From positions 1 to 22,820 of the forward strand of contig CAMYPV010000014.1 in NCBI GenBank assembly GCA_947293975.1: a DNA stretch of 22,820 nt, written 5' to 3'. The notes under the pieces are model-generated. The model saw only the letters and a list, made by a program, of their open reading frames with translations. It had not been told where the DNA came from and searched no databases. The stretch is from an uncultured Ezakiella sp. (GTDB taxonomy: Bacteria > Bacillota > Clostridia > Tissierellales > Peptoniphilaceae). The translations under genes and the position numbers were made by a program. Positions 16,382 to 22,820 of the stretch are shown piece by piece; the stretch's first letter is position 1; every line of letters starts with the position of its first letter.

Positions 16382-16411
16382 TTGACGGATAGTTATACAT
16401 AGTATATACTA
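16382..16411 (+). promoter_or_regulatory. Promoter and palindromic operator of the toxin-antitoxin operon
   Basis: TTGACG (16382-16387) and TATACT (16405-16410) are 17 bases apart. A perfect 12-base palindrome, TAGTATATACTA (16400-16411), covers the whole -10, and a related half-site TAGTTATA lies just upstream in the spacer. Type II toxin-antitoxin operons are usually repressed by the antitoxin or its complex with toxin at such palindromes, so this is the likely autoregulatory site. Confidence 0.78.
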
Positions 16412-16427
16412 ATAGTGAGGTGATGAT

Positions 16428-16760
16428 ATGAATATTACAATTAAAAAGTGGGGAAATTCGCAAGGTGTAATTATCCCAAAGCTTGTTTTATCTTCTTTAG
16501 GTTTAAGTGTTGATGATAATTTAAGTTTAGATTTTGATGATGAGAAGATAATTTTGTCAAAGCCTAGTTTTAATGATGATTATTCCGATTTAATACTTGA
16601 AGATTTAATAGAAAAGGGCTTTGAAGGCGAGAAGCTTTTATCTGAATTTAAAAAGGCTAGAAGGAATCTTCCTAATGCTATAAATAGATTAAAAGATGAA
16701 TTATTAGATGAGTACAATCGTGGAGAAATGATAAATTACGAGGAATTATTTGATGAATAG
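16428..16760 (+). CDS. AbrB/MazE-type antitoxin
   Basis: The 110 residues begin with a SpoVT-AbrB swapped-hairpin DNA-binding domain (about 1-46), seen in 'IKKWGNSQGVIIPK', the hallmark of MazE-like antitoxins. An acidic helical C-terminal extension (about 50-110) would wrap and neutralise the toxin. The ATG at 16428 follows GAGGTGAT at 16417-16424. The gene overlaps the toxin gene by eight bases, so antitoxin is made first and translation is coupled. Expected roles are neutralising the downstream RelE/ParE-fold toxin and, through the AbrB domain, repressing the operon at the palindrome over its promoter. The pairing of an AbrB-type antitoxin with a RelE/ParE-type toxin is called from sequence style and position. 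Confidence 0.85.
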   Translation: MNITIKKWGNSQGVIIPKLVLSSLGLSVDDNLSLDFDDEKIILSKPSFNDDYSDLILEDLIEKGFEGEKLLSEFKKARRNLPNAINRLKDELLDEYNRGEMINYEELFDE

Positions 16761-17040
16761 ATTAGTTTTATCTAGCTCCGCCCAAAAATTCATCAAAAAG
16801 ATCAGTGATAAGCGCCTTAAAGATAAAATTAAATTAGGTCTTGATAAGATCAGAGATGATTATACTGTAGGGAGTAGAAAGACCGGAGACTTAAGAGGTT
16901 TTTGGTCTTTAGATATTTTTTACAACAAGACTAATTATGAGATTTACTATGAGGTCATCGAAGATGATGGAAAAGTTATAATTGTTGTTATGATTGGTAC
17001 GAGAGAAAATTTTTACAAAGAATTAAAGCGATTTTTATAA
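16753..17040 (+). CDS. RelE/ParE-family toxin
   Basis: This 95-residue basic protein has the RelE/ParE layout. An N-terminal strand and amphipathic helices ('SSSAQKFIKKISDKRLKDKIKLGLDKI') are followed by a short loop with 'GDLRGFWSLDIFYNKTNYEIYYEV', then strands ending in 'VVMIGTRENFYKEL', which resembles the C-terminal 'xxIGtRexfYk' strand and helix of this family. The target is either mRNA on the ribosome (RelE/YoeB) or gyrase (ParE); the sequence does not decide. The ATG at 16753 is preferred to the in-frame TTG at 16750, with GAGGA at 16740-16744 as ribosome binding site. A terminator follows. Confidence 0.83.
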   Translation: MNRLVLSSSAQKFIKKISDKRLKDKIKLGLDKIRDDYTVGSRKTGDLRGFWSLDIFYNKTNYEIYYEVIEDDGKVIIVVMIGTRENFYKELKRFL

Positions 17041-17087
17041 TCTAAATAATAGTATGATTTTGAATTTAAGTTAAATAATATATGTAA

Positions 17088-17116
17088 AGCCGGCTTTCGC
17101 CGGCTATTTTTATTTT
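17088..17116 (+). terminator. Rho-independent terminator of the toxin-antitoxin operon, possibly shared with the converging gene
   Basis: AGCCGGC (17088-17094) and GCCGGCT (17099-17105) form a GC-rich perfect stem with loop TTTC, followed on the plus strand by a T-rich tract. The same stem lies just beyond the stop of the large minus-strand gene. On that strand the following tract is only weakly T-rich, so two-way termination is possible but less certain. Confidence 0.88.
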
Positions 17117-20100
17117 GAAGTTGTGCCTGAAATTTGATTTACGATTTCAGTTACCATTCTATTTGATTCGAAGTAGCTTACGTTTGAAACGTTTCCGTCT
17201 TTATCTAAGAATAATAAAACTGGTACATAATTAGAGTTGATTACATTAAACAATGTGCTTGCATTGTAATAGAAATAGCTTTCCATGCTTGAAAGTCTGA
17301 GTCTACTTAATGTGTTTCTAATTGTGCTTGCGTTTCCACTTGTCATCGCTTCGATCATCGTGAAGTTTGACTTATCAATATTTACTAGATTTCTCCAGCT
17401 TGATTGACATCCACCGCAACTTGGGTATCCAAGTGCAATTACAGTCGGGTTAGTTCCGTCCATAATTTGTCCAATTGTTACATTTCTGCCATCCATATTT
17501 GTGATTGAATAGTTAGATAAATTTTTGCCATAGATTGATCTTAGTTTTGGACCTAAGTCACCGTCGTTTAGATGGTTGAACTCGCCGTTTCTATATCTAT
17601 CTTGATAGCTTAATTCTTTTTTGTTTGGATCGAATGGATCTGGAGTTGGATAATCTGGTGTGTTTGAACCAAGTGTAAATGTTTTTGATACGGTCGTGTT
17701 ATTATACTTGCCGCCAACTAGAGTTGCCGAGATGGTGTATTTGCCTTGAGGGCTGTTTGTTGCGGTTGTATAAGTTAAGATTGAGTTTCCGTAATAGTTT
17801 GTGCTTCTGTCGTAGTTGTATGATTTTCCGTCAGGGAATGTTAATACAAATCTAACAGCTTGTTTTGAAATTGCACGGTTGTTTGCATCTTTTAGATTTA
17901 ACTCCATTCTTATGACATCACGCAATTTAAATTCTTCGCCATTTAATTTTAGATCGATATTAACTTTTTCTGGTTGATTTCTATCAACAACCTCAAAAGT
18001 TTCAACAACTTTTTCTGCTACATAATCATCACTAATAAGCTCTAAACTTACTTCATATACGCCGTATGGGCTTGAATTGTCAGCTGTAAACCATAATTTT
18101 GTATTTCCAATAATTGATGAATATCTGTCGTAAACGCCAGTTTCAAATTCGCCATTAGGGAACTTGATGCTATATCTTAGTTGTTGTTTGTTGAGATTTC
18201 TATTTCTCATATTTTTAACATTACCAGAAAGTGTGACTGTTTGACCTCTGAATATCTTTTTGTTATTAACATTAAGTGTTAGCTTTGCGTTGTAATCTAC
18301 ATCAGGTTTTGGTGGCTCAACAGGTGTGTTATTTTCACCGACTTTTAGATCAAATGTCTTGTCAAGTAGTTTGTACAATCCATCTTTGTCTAATGCGCCA
18401 GCTATATTTACAAGTCTTCCGTTTTCGTCTAGCAATACAGTATTAGGAGTTGTCAAGAATCCAAGTCTACTTGCCCAAACTTTATCGCGAGCATCGTAGT
18501 AGATATGGCTTCTGAAATGTTCAATGTTTAGTTCTTTTAAAACATTGTCAACAAATCTTATTGTTGAGTCAACATCTTCTTCAACTGATGTTACAATTTC
18601 TACAAAGTTATATTCTTTATGATCAAGAGGAGCCATTGCCTTCCACATGTCAACACATGGACCACATCCTGGGTAGCCGAATACTAAAACAGTCTTCTTG
18701 CTTGGATCAATCAAGTCTAGGATTTGACGATCTGATTTTCTAGCATCTTTTACAAAGTATTGTAAAATATTTTTGCCATAGTTATTTTGAAGAGATTCGT
18801 ATTCATAATCTGATTTATTGATGTGAGAGAAATGGCCAAGTCTTTCACGTTCGTTGAATGATTTAAAGCTTTCGTTGCCGCCAACTTCAAACATTGCAAT
18901 ACCATTTGCTTTTTCAAACTCGTTGTAACTTGCAACTGCAACTACTTTGTATTTTGCATTTTGATTTGGAGCAGTAAAGCTTGCGCTTGCTTGTCCAGAG
19001 TTGTCAGTTACAACAGATTTTGTTTCAAGTGTGCGATTTGTTGCATCTTTTAATTGAAGCACTACATTTGCTTTTCTGATGTAGTTTGCATCAAAGTCTG
19101 TAACTTTTAGGCTTACAGAAACATTTTCTCCAGCTCTATAACTAGCTTTGTCAGCGGACATATTAATATCGAGAATTTTTTCGTATTCAGGAAATACCGA
19201 AGGGCGATTTTCTCTCAACCATTTTGTCATTCCGCCATACATCCAATAGATTTTCTTAAAGCCCATATCCTTCATAATTTCTGCAGTTGCGCCTGAGCGA
19301 ACTTGAGTTCTGCAGTAAACAAGATATGTCTTATTCTTATCTAAAGTTTTTAAATAATCCTTGTGATCTTTTGCATAATAGTCGTGATGAATAGCACCAT
19401 CAATATGAGATTCATTGAATTCTGCTTTTGTTCTAACGTCGAACAAGATGAAATCAGGATTGTTTTTGTTTTCTTCAATCATTTTTTGACCAGCGTCTGT
19501 TTGAATCATTTCGTAGACTTGCTCTTCAGGAACTACAGGATCAACAGGATTGTCTGGTTCTACTGGGTCTACTGGTTCGTCTGGGGTTGGATCTACCGGA
19601 TCAACTTGTCCAAAGTTAAGATCAATCTTAGCATTACCTTCACTGTAATTATACAAACTAGATTTAGCGCTGATTGTGTATTTACCTTCGCCCATATTTG
19701 CATTTGGAGTTAGGTGGACTTCAGTTAAACCATATGAATTTGTATATTTTGTAAGATTGTAAATAAAATTATTTGGACCAGTTACAGTTATTTCAACAGG
19801 AGTATTTCTTAAAACATATCTGTTTCCATTTGTTAGTTTAATGTTAACAGTAGCTCTGTCTCCCATTTCGTATCTGTCTTTGTCAGAATTTAATTCAATA
19901 TTGATTGAATTTGGATTTTGATATTTTTTAACTTCAAAACTTGCTCTGCCAACAGAGTTTTGATATCCATTTCTAGATGCAATAACCTTTACATGATAAG
20001 TTCCAGCAGGACCGTTTTCAGGTTTATAGTTATAAACAGCGCGGCCGTAATTATCTGTGCTGCCATTATTTCTGTGAACAGTTCCATCAGGAGTTTCAAT

Positions 20101-22635
20101 TTGAATTTCTAGATTTGCTCCGCTAACTGCATATCTTTGATAGCGAGTTTGGATTGTAAGAGCAATTGAGCCATTATTAAAAATAAAACTTTGATTTGGT
20201 GTAACAACTGTTTCAAAAATTGGACGACCATCATTTACATTAAATGAAATTGTCGTGCTGTCACTTTGGTAAGTTTCACCACTACCAGTAATATTAACAG
20301 TGTATTCGCCTGAAGCTGACAATTCATAAGCGCTTAAAACAATACGTGCATTTCCATAATAATCGGTATACGCAGATTTGTTTATTGTATTTCCGTTAGG
20401 AGTATTGACTTTAAGGTCAACTTTTACATAACGAAGATTTGAATTATTTGAATCTTTTGCATTAACAGTAATAGTTTGAGCATTTCCAGATCTAACATCC
20501 TTAGTTGCAACAGAAGCTGAAATTCTAATTCTTTTATCATTGTTGCTTCCTCTTTCAACAGTGACATAAGCTGTTTGACTCTTGTTAGAACCATCTGTTG
20601 CGAATGCTGTAATTCTTGCTGAACCAACGCCAACACCTTTTACAGTACCATCATTATCAACTGTGGCAATATTGCTGCTTGAGCTTTCAAAACGAAGATT
20701 TTTGTTAGCAGCATTTGCTGGCATAATTGTAGAATTAAGTTTGTAACTATCTCCAACTTTAATCCTATTATTATTAGGTGAAAGTGAAATGTAGTTTACT
20801 TTTTCGCCTGGAGTCTCGTTTGATTCTACTACTAAAGTGAAACTTGCACGTTTGTAAGTTCCATCAGTTGCAGTTGCACTAACAGTTGCAGTTCCAGGAG
20901 CTATTGCTCTTAAAACTCCATTTTGTACAGTAGCAACACGACTTGGGCTAACGCTGAAGTTTAACTTTTTGTTGGTGGCATTTGCCGGCAGAATTGTCGG
21001 TAATAGTTCACGAGTATCGCCAACCTTAAGATTTAAAGTCTTAGTTCTAAAGAATACTGAACTAATTTTTACATCTTCAGTTGGATCAGGTTGTGGATCC
21101 GGATTTGGATCTGGATCTGGGTTTGGATTAGGATTTGAACCAGCAGGCATTGTCATAGCTTTTAAGCATACATTTGCATTATACCTTTGACTTGTCATAT
21201 CCATCCAATTACTTCCGTTGTATGAAATATAGGATTGACCACGATTTGCCCTAGCACGTGAAGAGTATCCACGAATTGGAACTTCAATAGGAATTGGATA
21301 ATTATATCCAGGAGTTGTAAGTTTAACAATCGGTGCAAAATACTCGCCGCTATTTACTCTTGTTCTTGTAATAGGAACAGTAATGTAACCTGCATACTCT
21401 GCAGTACCGCTTGCAACTCTATTTCTATTATTGAAGCTAACACTTCCAGAACCTGTTGTTAAATAAACTTCATATCTTGCACCGTTTGATGGAACAAAGA
21501 AACCTACCTCAACAACATCAACATTGTTTCTAACAGGACCAAATACATTTGAGAAATAAGCAGTAGGACCATTACCATAGTTGGTGTTCATACCTAAATC
21601 GTCATAGTACCATATCTCCTTGCCAGGAGTTTTGTTTTTAAGTTTAAAAATCGCATTACTTCTTCCGACAAAAGCATCATGGTATGAAACGTAGTAATAG
21701 CCGCCCATGCTCTTCCAGTTTCTACCCCATGAGTTTTTAATAATCCAAGCACCATCTCCCGGTGGAGTGTATCTAAAGTTGTAACGACTAAAATTGTCAT
21801 CCCAACCAACAATAGTTACAGCATGGTTAGCATATCCATTGCCCCCTGGATGATAGCTTCCCATTGTTCTTTGATTTAAATAATATTCGCTGCCATTAAT
21901 AGTGGTATAAGCAGCGCCGTAAGTCAAGATGGCTTGTTTTAATCCGTCTGTGTCGAATCCATTTCTCACATCAGGGATATTCATGATTTTGTCAACGTCC
22001 TTAGAACGCATCAAACCTCTTGGTGAAGTGAATCCATAAGGATGGTAAGGATCGTCTTTCTCATCGATAGGACCGGACCAACGTGATAAATACGCAGCAG
22101 CAACTTGCCATGTACCTCCATCGTCTGGACCCCAGTCAAAACCGTGAGTATTTCTCATGTGTTTTTCACTAAAGTCAGTGAATTCTCTCGGCATCAATAC
22201 AGATTCTGCTGAACCGTAAGATGCAAACGCCCAACAAGAACCATTTGGTCCTTGATCCTTTACAGGTGTTACGCGGTTAAAGTCTCTTAAATCATATCTT
22301 GCAGGTAAGAATTGACGCATCTGACGTGGAATTTCTTCTTGAAGGTCATAGGTGGTATGAACTTTCAAAGGATCTACTTGCAAACCGTAATTTCTCTCGC
22401 CGTTTTGACTTGACATTACACGAGTGAATTCTGGATTAATAGGAGCTTCATTAATTGGAAGATAATCTACAATTTCTTCATCAACATCAAGTTGAGAATC
22501 TTCTGAGATTTCGTTTTCAATCGGTGAAACAAATTCATCGCTAAATTCAAGTTCTGCAAGTGAAATTGTCGGAGTCACTACCATAAAGAATGACAACAAG
22601 ACACTTAACAAAAAGTAAAATTTACTTTTTTTCAT
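17110..22635 (-). CDS. Secreted papain-family protease fused to lectin-like, Ig-like, rhodanese and two thioredoxin-like domains
   Basis: The protein has 1841 residues. Order: signal peptide 1-27 (cleavage probably after A27); acidic pro-region; C1A papain domain about 110-335 with Gln128 (oxyanion hole), Cys134 in 'GSCWAFA', His271 in 'NHAVTIVGW' and Asn301 in 'KNSWG'; lectin-like domain about 339-497; Pro/Asp linker 501-520; two Big_2 domains (522-604, 612-695); three Ig-like repeats (about 702-1008); a second Pro/Asp/Glu linker; rhodanese 1040-1150 with Cys1108 in 'YCRTQVRSG'; Ig-like 1152-1252; thioredoxin-like 1256-1430 with CGPC 1324-1327; two Ig-like repeats; thioredoxin-like 1672-1838 with CGGC 1740-1743. 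No LPXTG, SLH or choline-binding anchor is seen. AAAGGAG at 22642-22648 supports the start. Likely exported; protease plus sulfur and thiol chemistry is inferred from intact active-site residues. Confidence 0.93.
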   Translation of the reverse strand: MKKSKFYFLLSVLLSFFMVVTPTISLAELEFSDEFVSPIENEISEDSQLDVDEEIVDYLPINEAPINPEFTRVMSSQNGERNYGLQVDPLKVHTTYDLQEEIPRQMRQFLPARYDLRDFNRVTPVKDQGPNGSCWAFASYGSAESVLMPREFTDFSEKHMRNTHGFDWGPDDGGTWQVAAAYLSRWSGPIDEKDDPYHPYGFTSPRGLMRSKDVDKIMNIPDVRNGFDTDGLKQAILTYGAAYTTINGSEYYLNQRTMGSYHPGGNGYANHAVTIVGWDDNFSRYNFRYTPPGDGAWIIKNSWGRNWKSMGGYYYVSYHDAFVGRSNAIFKLKNKTPGKEIWYYDDLGMNTNYGNGPTAYFSNVFGPVRNNVDVVEVGFFVPSNGARYEVYLTTGSGSVSFNNRNRVASGTAEYAGYITVPITRTRVNSGEYFAPIVKLTTPGYNYPIPIEVPIRGYSSRARANRGQSYISYNGSNWMDMTSQRYNANVCLKAMTMPAGSNPNPNPDPDPNPDPQPDPTEDVKISSVFFRTKTLNLKVGDTRELLPTILPANATNKKLNFSVSPSRVATVQNGVLRAIAPGTATVSATATDGTYKRASFTLVVESNETPGEKVNYISLSPNNNRIKVGDSYKLNSTIMPANAANKNLRFESSSSNIATVDNDGTVKGVGVGSARITAFATDGSNKSQTAYVTVERGSNNDKRIRISASVATKDVRSGNAQTITVNAKDSNNSNLRYVKVDLKVNTPNGNTINKSAYTDYYGNARIVLSAYELSASGEYTVNITGSGETYQSDSTTISFNVNDGRPIFETVVTPNQSFIFNNGSIALTIQTRYQRYAVSGANLEIQIETPDGTVHRNNGSTDNYGRAVYNYKPENGPAGTYHVKVIASRNGYQNSVGRASFEVKKYQNPNSINIELNSDKDRYEMGDRATVNIKLTNGNRYVLRNTPVEITVTGPNNFIYNLTKYTNSYGLTEVHLTPNANMGEGKYTISAKSSLYNYSEGNAKIDLNFGQVDPVDPTPDEPVDPVEPDNPVDPVVPEEQVYEMIQTDAGQKMIEENKNNPDFILFDVRTKAEFNESHIDGAIHHDYYAKDHKDYLKTLDKNKTYLVYCRTQVRSGATAEIMKDMGFKKIYWMYGGMTKWLRENRPSVFPEYEKILDINMSADKASYRAGENVSVSLKVTDFDANYIRKANVVLQLKDATNRTLETKSVVTDNSGQASASFTAPNQNAKYKVVAVASYNEFEKANGIAMFEVGGNESFKSFNERERLGHFSHINKSDYEYESLQNNYGKNILQYFVKDARKSDRQILDLIDPSKKTVLVFGYPGCGPCVDMWKAMAPLDHKEYNFVEIVTSVEEDVDSTIRFVDNVLKELNIEHFRSHIYYDARDKVWASRLGFLTTPNTVLLDENGRLVNIAGALDKDGLYKLLDKTFDLKVGENNTPVEPPKPDVDYNAKLTLNVNNKKIFRGQTVTLSGNVKNMRNRNLNKQQLRYSIKFPNGEFETGVYDRYSSIIGNTKLWFTADNSSPYGVYEVSLELISDDYVAEKVVETFEVVDRNQPEKVNIDLKLNGEEFKLRDVIRMELNLKDANNRAISKQAVRFVLTFPDGKSYNYDRSTNYYGNSILTYTTATNSPQGKYTISATLVGGKYNNTTVSKTFTLGSNTPDYPTPDPFDPNKKELSYQDRYRNGEFNHLNDGDLGPKLRSIYGKNLSNYSITNMDGRNVTIGQIMDGTNPTVIALGYPSCGGCQSSWRNLVNIDKSNFTMIEAMTSGNASTIRNTLSRLRLSSMESYFYYNASTLFNVINSNYVPVLLFLDKDGNVSNVSYFESNRMVTEIVNQISGTTSK
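20749..21072 (-). repeat. Coding region of the tandem Big_2 domains
   Basis: The first Big_2 domain of the surface protein and the start of the second lie here (about residues 522-629; the second continues to about residue 695). Both show the typical strand order with 'LKVGDTRELLPTILPANATNK' and 'IKVGDSYKLNSTIMPANAANK' openings, then a 'VATV...G' or 'IATVDNDGTVKGVGVG' turn. They are amino-acid-level duplicates, not identical DNA. Big_2 domains usually act as stalks or adhesion modules on bacterial surface proteins. Confidence 0.75.
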
Positions 22636-22657
22636 ATTGTTCTCCTTTCGTTTTATA

Positions 22658-22670
22658 TTGGCATAGCCAA
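22658..22670 (-). promoter_or_regulatory. Small hairpin upstream of the ribosome binding site of the large protease gene
   Basis: TTGGC (22658-22662) and GCCAA (22666-22670) form a five-pair hairpin with a three-base loop, about nine bases upstream of the AAAGGAG in the mRNA leader. It could protect or tune the message. The stem is short, so chance is possible. Confidence 0.35.
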
Positions 22671-22705
22671 AATGTTTTATTAAGTTAGAAATTTTAGTGG
22701 GCTAA

Positions 22706-22736
22706 ATTATCCAGTGATTTTAATCACAATGGACAA
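22706..22736 (-). promoter_or_regulatory. Regulatory dyad and possible promoter upstream of the large protease gene
   Basis: GTGATTTTAATCAC (22714-22727) is a six-base inverted repeat with a two-base centre, matching GTGA-N6-TCAC. On the minus strand one half reads TTGTGA, as in Rex boxes and CRP/FNR-type sites. Weak promoter elements flank it on the minus strand: TTGTCC at 22736-22731 and GATAAT at 22711-22706 with a 19-base spacer, so the dyad would sit between -35 and -10. TCCA (22710-22713) and TGGA (22730-22733) extend the symmetry with a two-base offset. Confidence 0.5.
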
Positions 22737-22767
22737 TATTTTTATAAAATCTCTAACTATGAGATAG

Positions 22768-22776
22768 ATTATATCA
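22768..22776 (-). promoter_or_regulatory. Alternative extended -10 promoter for the large protease gene
   Basis: On the minus strand TG-A-TATAAT (22776 down to 22768) is a perfect extended -10. Its -35 would fall around 22791-22796, where the genomic sequence has been replaced by adapter, so it cannot be seen. If this is the real promoter, the mRNA leader is about 125 bases and the GTGA-N6-TCAC dyad lies downstream of the start site. Confidence 0.5.
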
Positions 22777-22780
22777 AAAT

Positions 22781-22820
22781 CTGTCTCTTATACACATCTC
22801 CGAGCCCACGAGACCGTTAT
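22781..22820. other. Illumina Nextera transposase adapter (sequencing artefact)
   Basis: CTGTCTCTTATACACATCT (22781-22799) is exactly the 19-base Tn5 mosaic end. Bases 22800-22814 continue with the remainder of the Nextera read-2 transposase adapter, reading CCGAGCCCACGAGAC. The last six bases (22815-22820) are then probably the start of an index sequence. This stretch is also more GC-rich than its surroundings. It should be trimmed. Confidence 0.97.

Noticed and set aside
19300..19330. Possible ApbE flavinylation target in the rhodanese domain (S-G-A-T at residues 1114-1117)
   Set aside because: The flavinylation motif needs an Asp three residues before the Ser/Thr; here that position is Gln, and the residues belong to the conserved rhodanese active-site loop and following helix.
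20749..21150. CRISPR-like or tandem DNA repeat in the Gly/Pro-Asp linker and Big_2 region
   Set aside because: The repeats are at the protein level, with diverged DNA and no regular spacer pattern. No CRISPR array is visible anywhere in the window.
22751..22767. ATCTC...GAGAT inverted repeat upstream of the protease gene
   Set aside because: The arms are only about five bases in AT-rich DNA, with nothing else to support function, so it is not reported as a feature.
22781..22799. Tn5 transposon mosaic end
   Set aside because: It is followed immediately by the rest of the commercial Nextera adapter and ends the sequence, so it comes from library preparation and not from a mobile element.

Overview
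The window is AT-rich bacterial DNA with strong AAGGAG-type ribosome binding sites, TTGACA/TATAAT-type promoters, Gram-positive lipoprotein signals and no outer-membrane genes. This points to a low-GC Gram-positive (Bacillota). The gene set (RecD2, ComF, TypA, MurJ, TRIC channel, papain-type surface protease with Big_2 and lectin-like domains) fits an anaerobic Clostridia/Tissierellia lineage such as the Gram-positive anaerobic cocci. That finer placement is an impression from protein style, not something proven here.

Layout. Bases 1-2328 carry the 3' end of an ABC transporter operon: a truncated ATPase followed by two overlapping ABC-2 permeases, closed by a probable terminator. A clear promoter near 2373-2401 then starts a long co-directional run, ychF - PdaA-like deacetylase lipoprotein - recD2 - comF-like - apbE-like lipoprotein - five-helix membrane protein - small coiled-coil protein - murJ - C39-like peptidase. 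Genes mostly overlap or abut, and the run ends at a strong terminator at 11691-11718. It mixes DNA repair/housekeeping with cell-envelope maintenance (lipid II flipping, glycan deacetylation, flavinylation, surface proteolysis). Next are a lone RsbW-like GHKL anti-sigma/kinase gene with its own promoter and terminator, and then typA - cardiolipin synthase - TRIC-family channel. A tRNA-Pro(CGG) follows with a consensus promoter, a leader hairpin and a terminator. After it comes a two-gene toxin-antitoxin module (AbrB/MazE-type antitoxin plus RelE/ParE-type toxin) whose promoter -10 is covered by a perfect palindrome.

The right quarter (17110-22635, minus strand) is one very large gene for a secreted 1841-residue protein. 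In order it has a signal peptide, a papain-family (C1A) peptidase with an intact Gln/Cys/His/Asn set, a lectin-like domain, two Big_2 domains, three Ig-like repeats, a rhodanese domain with its active-site Cys, an Ig-like repeat, a thioredoxin-like domain (CGPC), two Ig-like repeats and a second thioredoxin-like domain (CGGC). Joining a thiol protease, a sulfurtransferase and two thiol-disulfide domains in one exported chain is the most unusual feature of the window. Its upstream region contains a GTGA-N6-TCAC dyad resembling Rex or CRP/FNR operators.

The last 40 bases (22781-22820) are not genomic. They are the Tn5 mosaic end plus the rest of the Illumina Nextera transposase adapter, running into what is probably index sequence. 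The true end of the genomic sequence is therefore about 22780.
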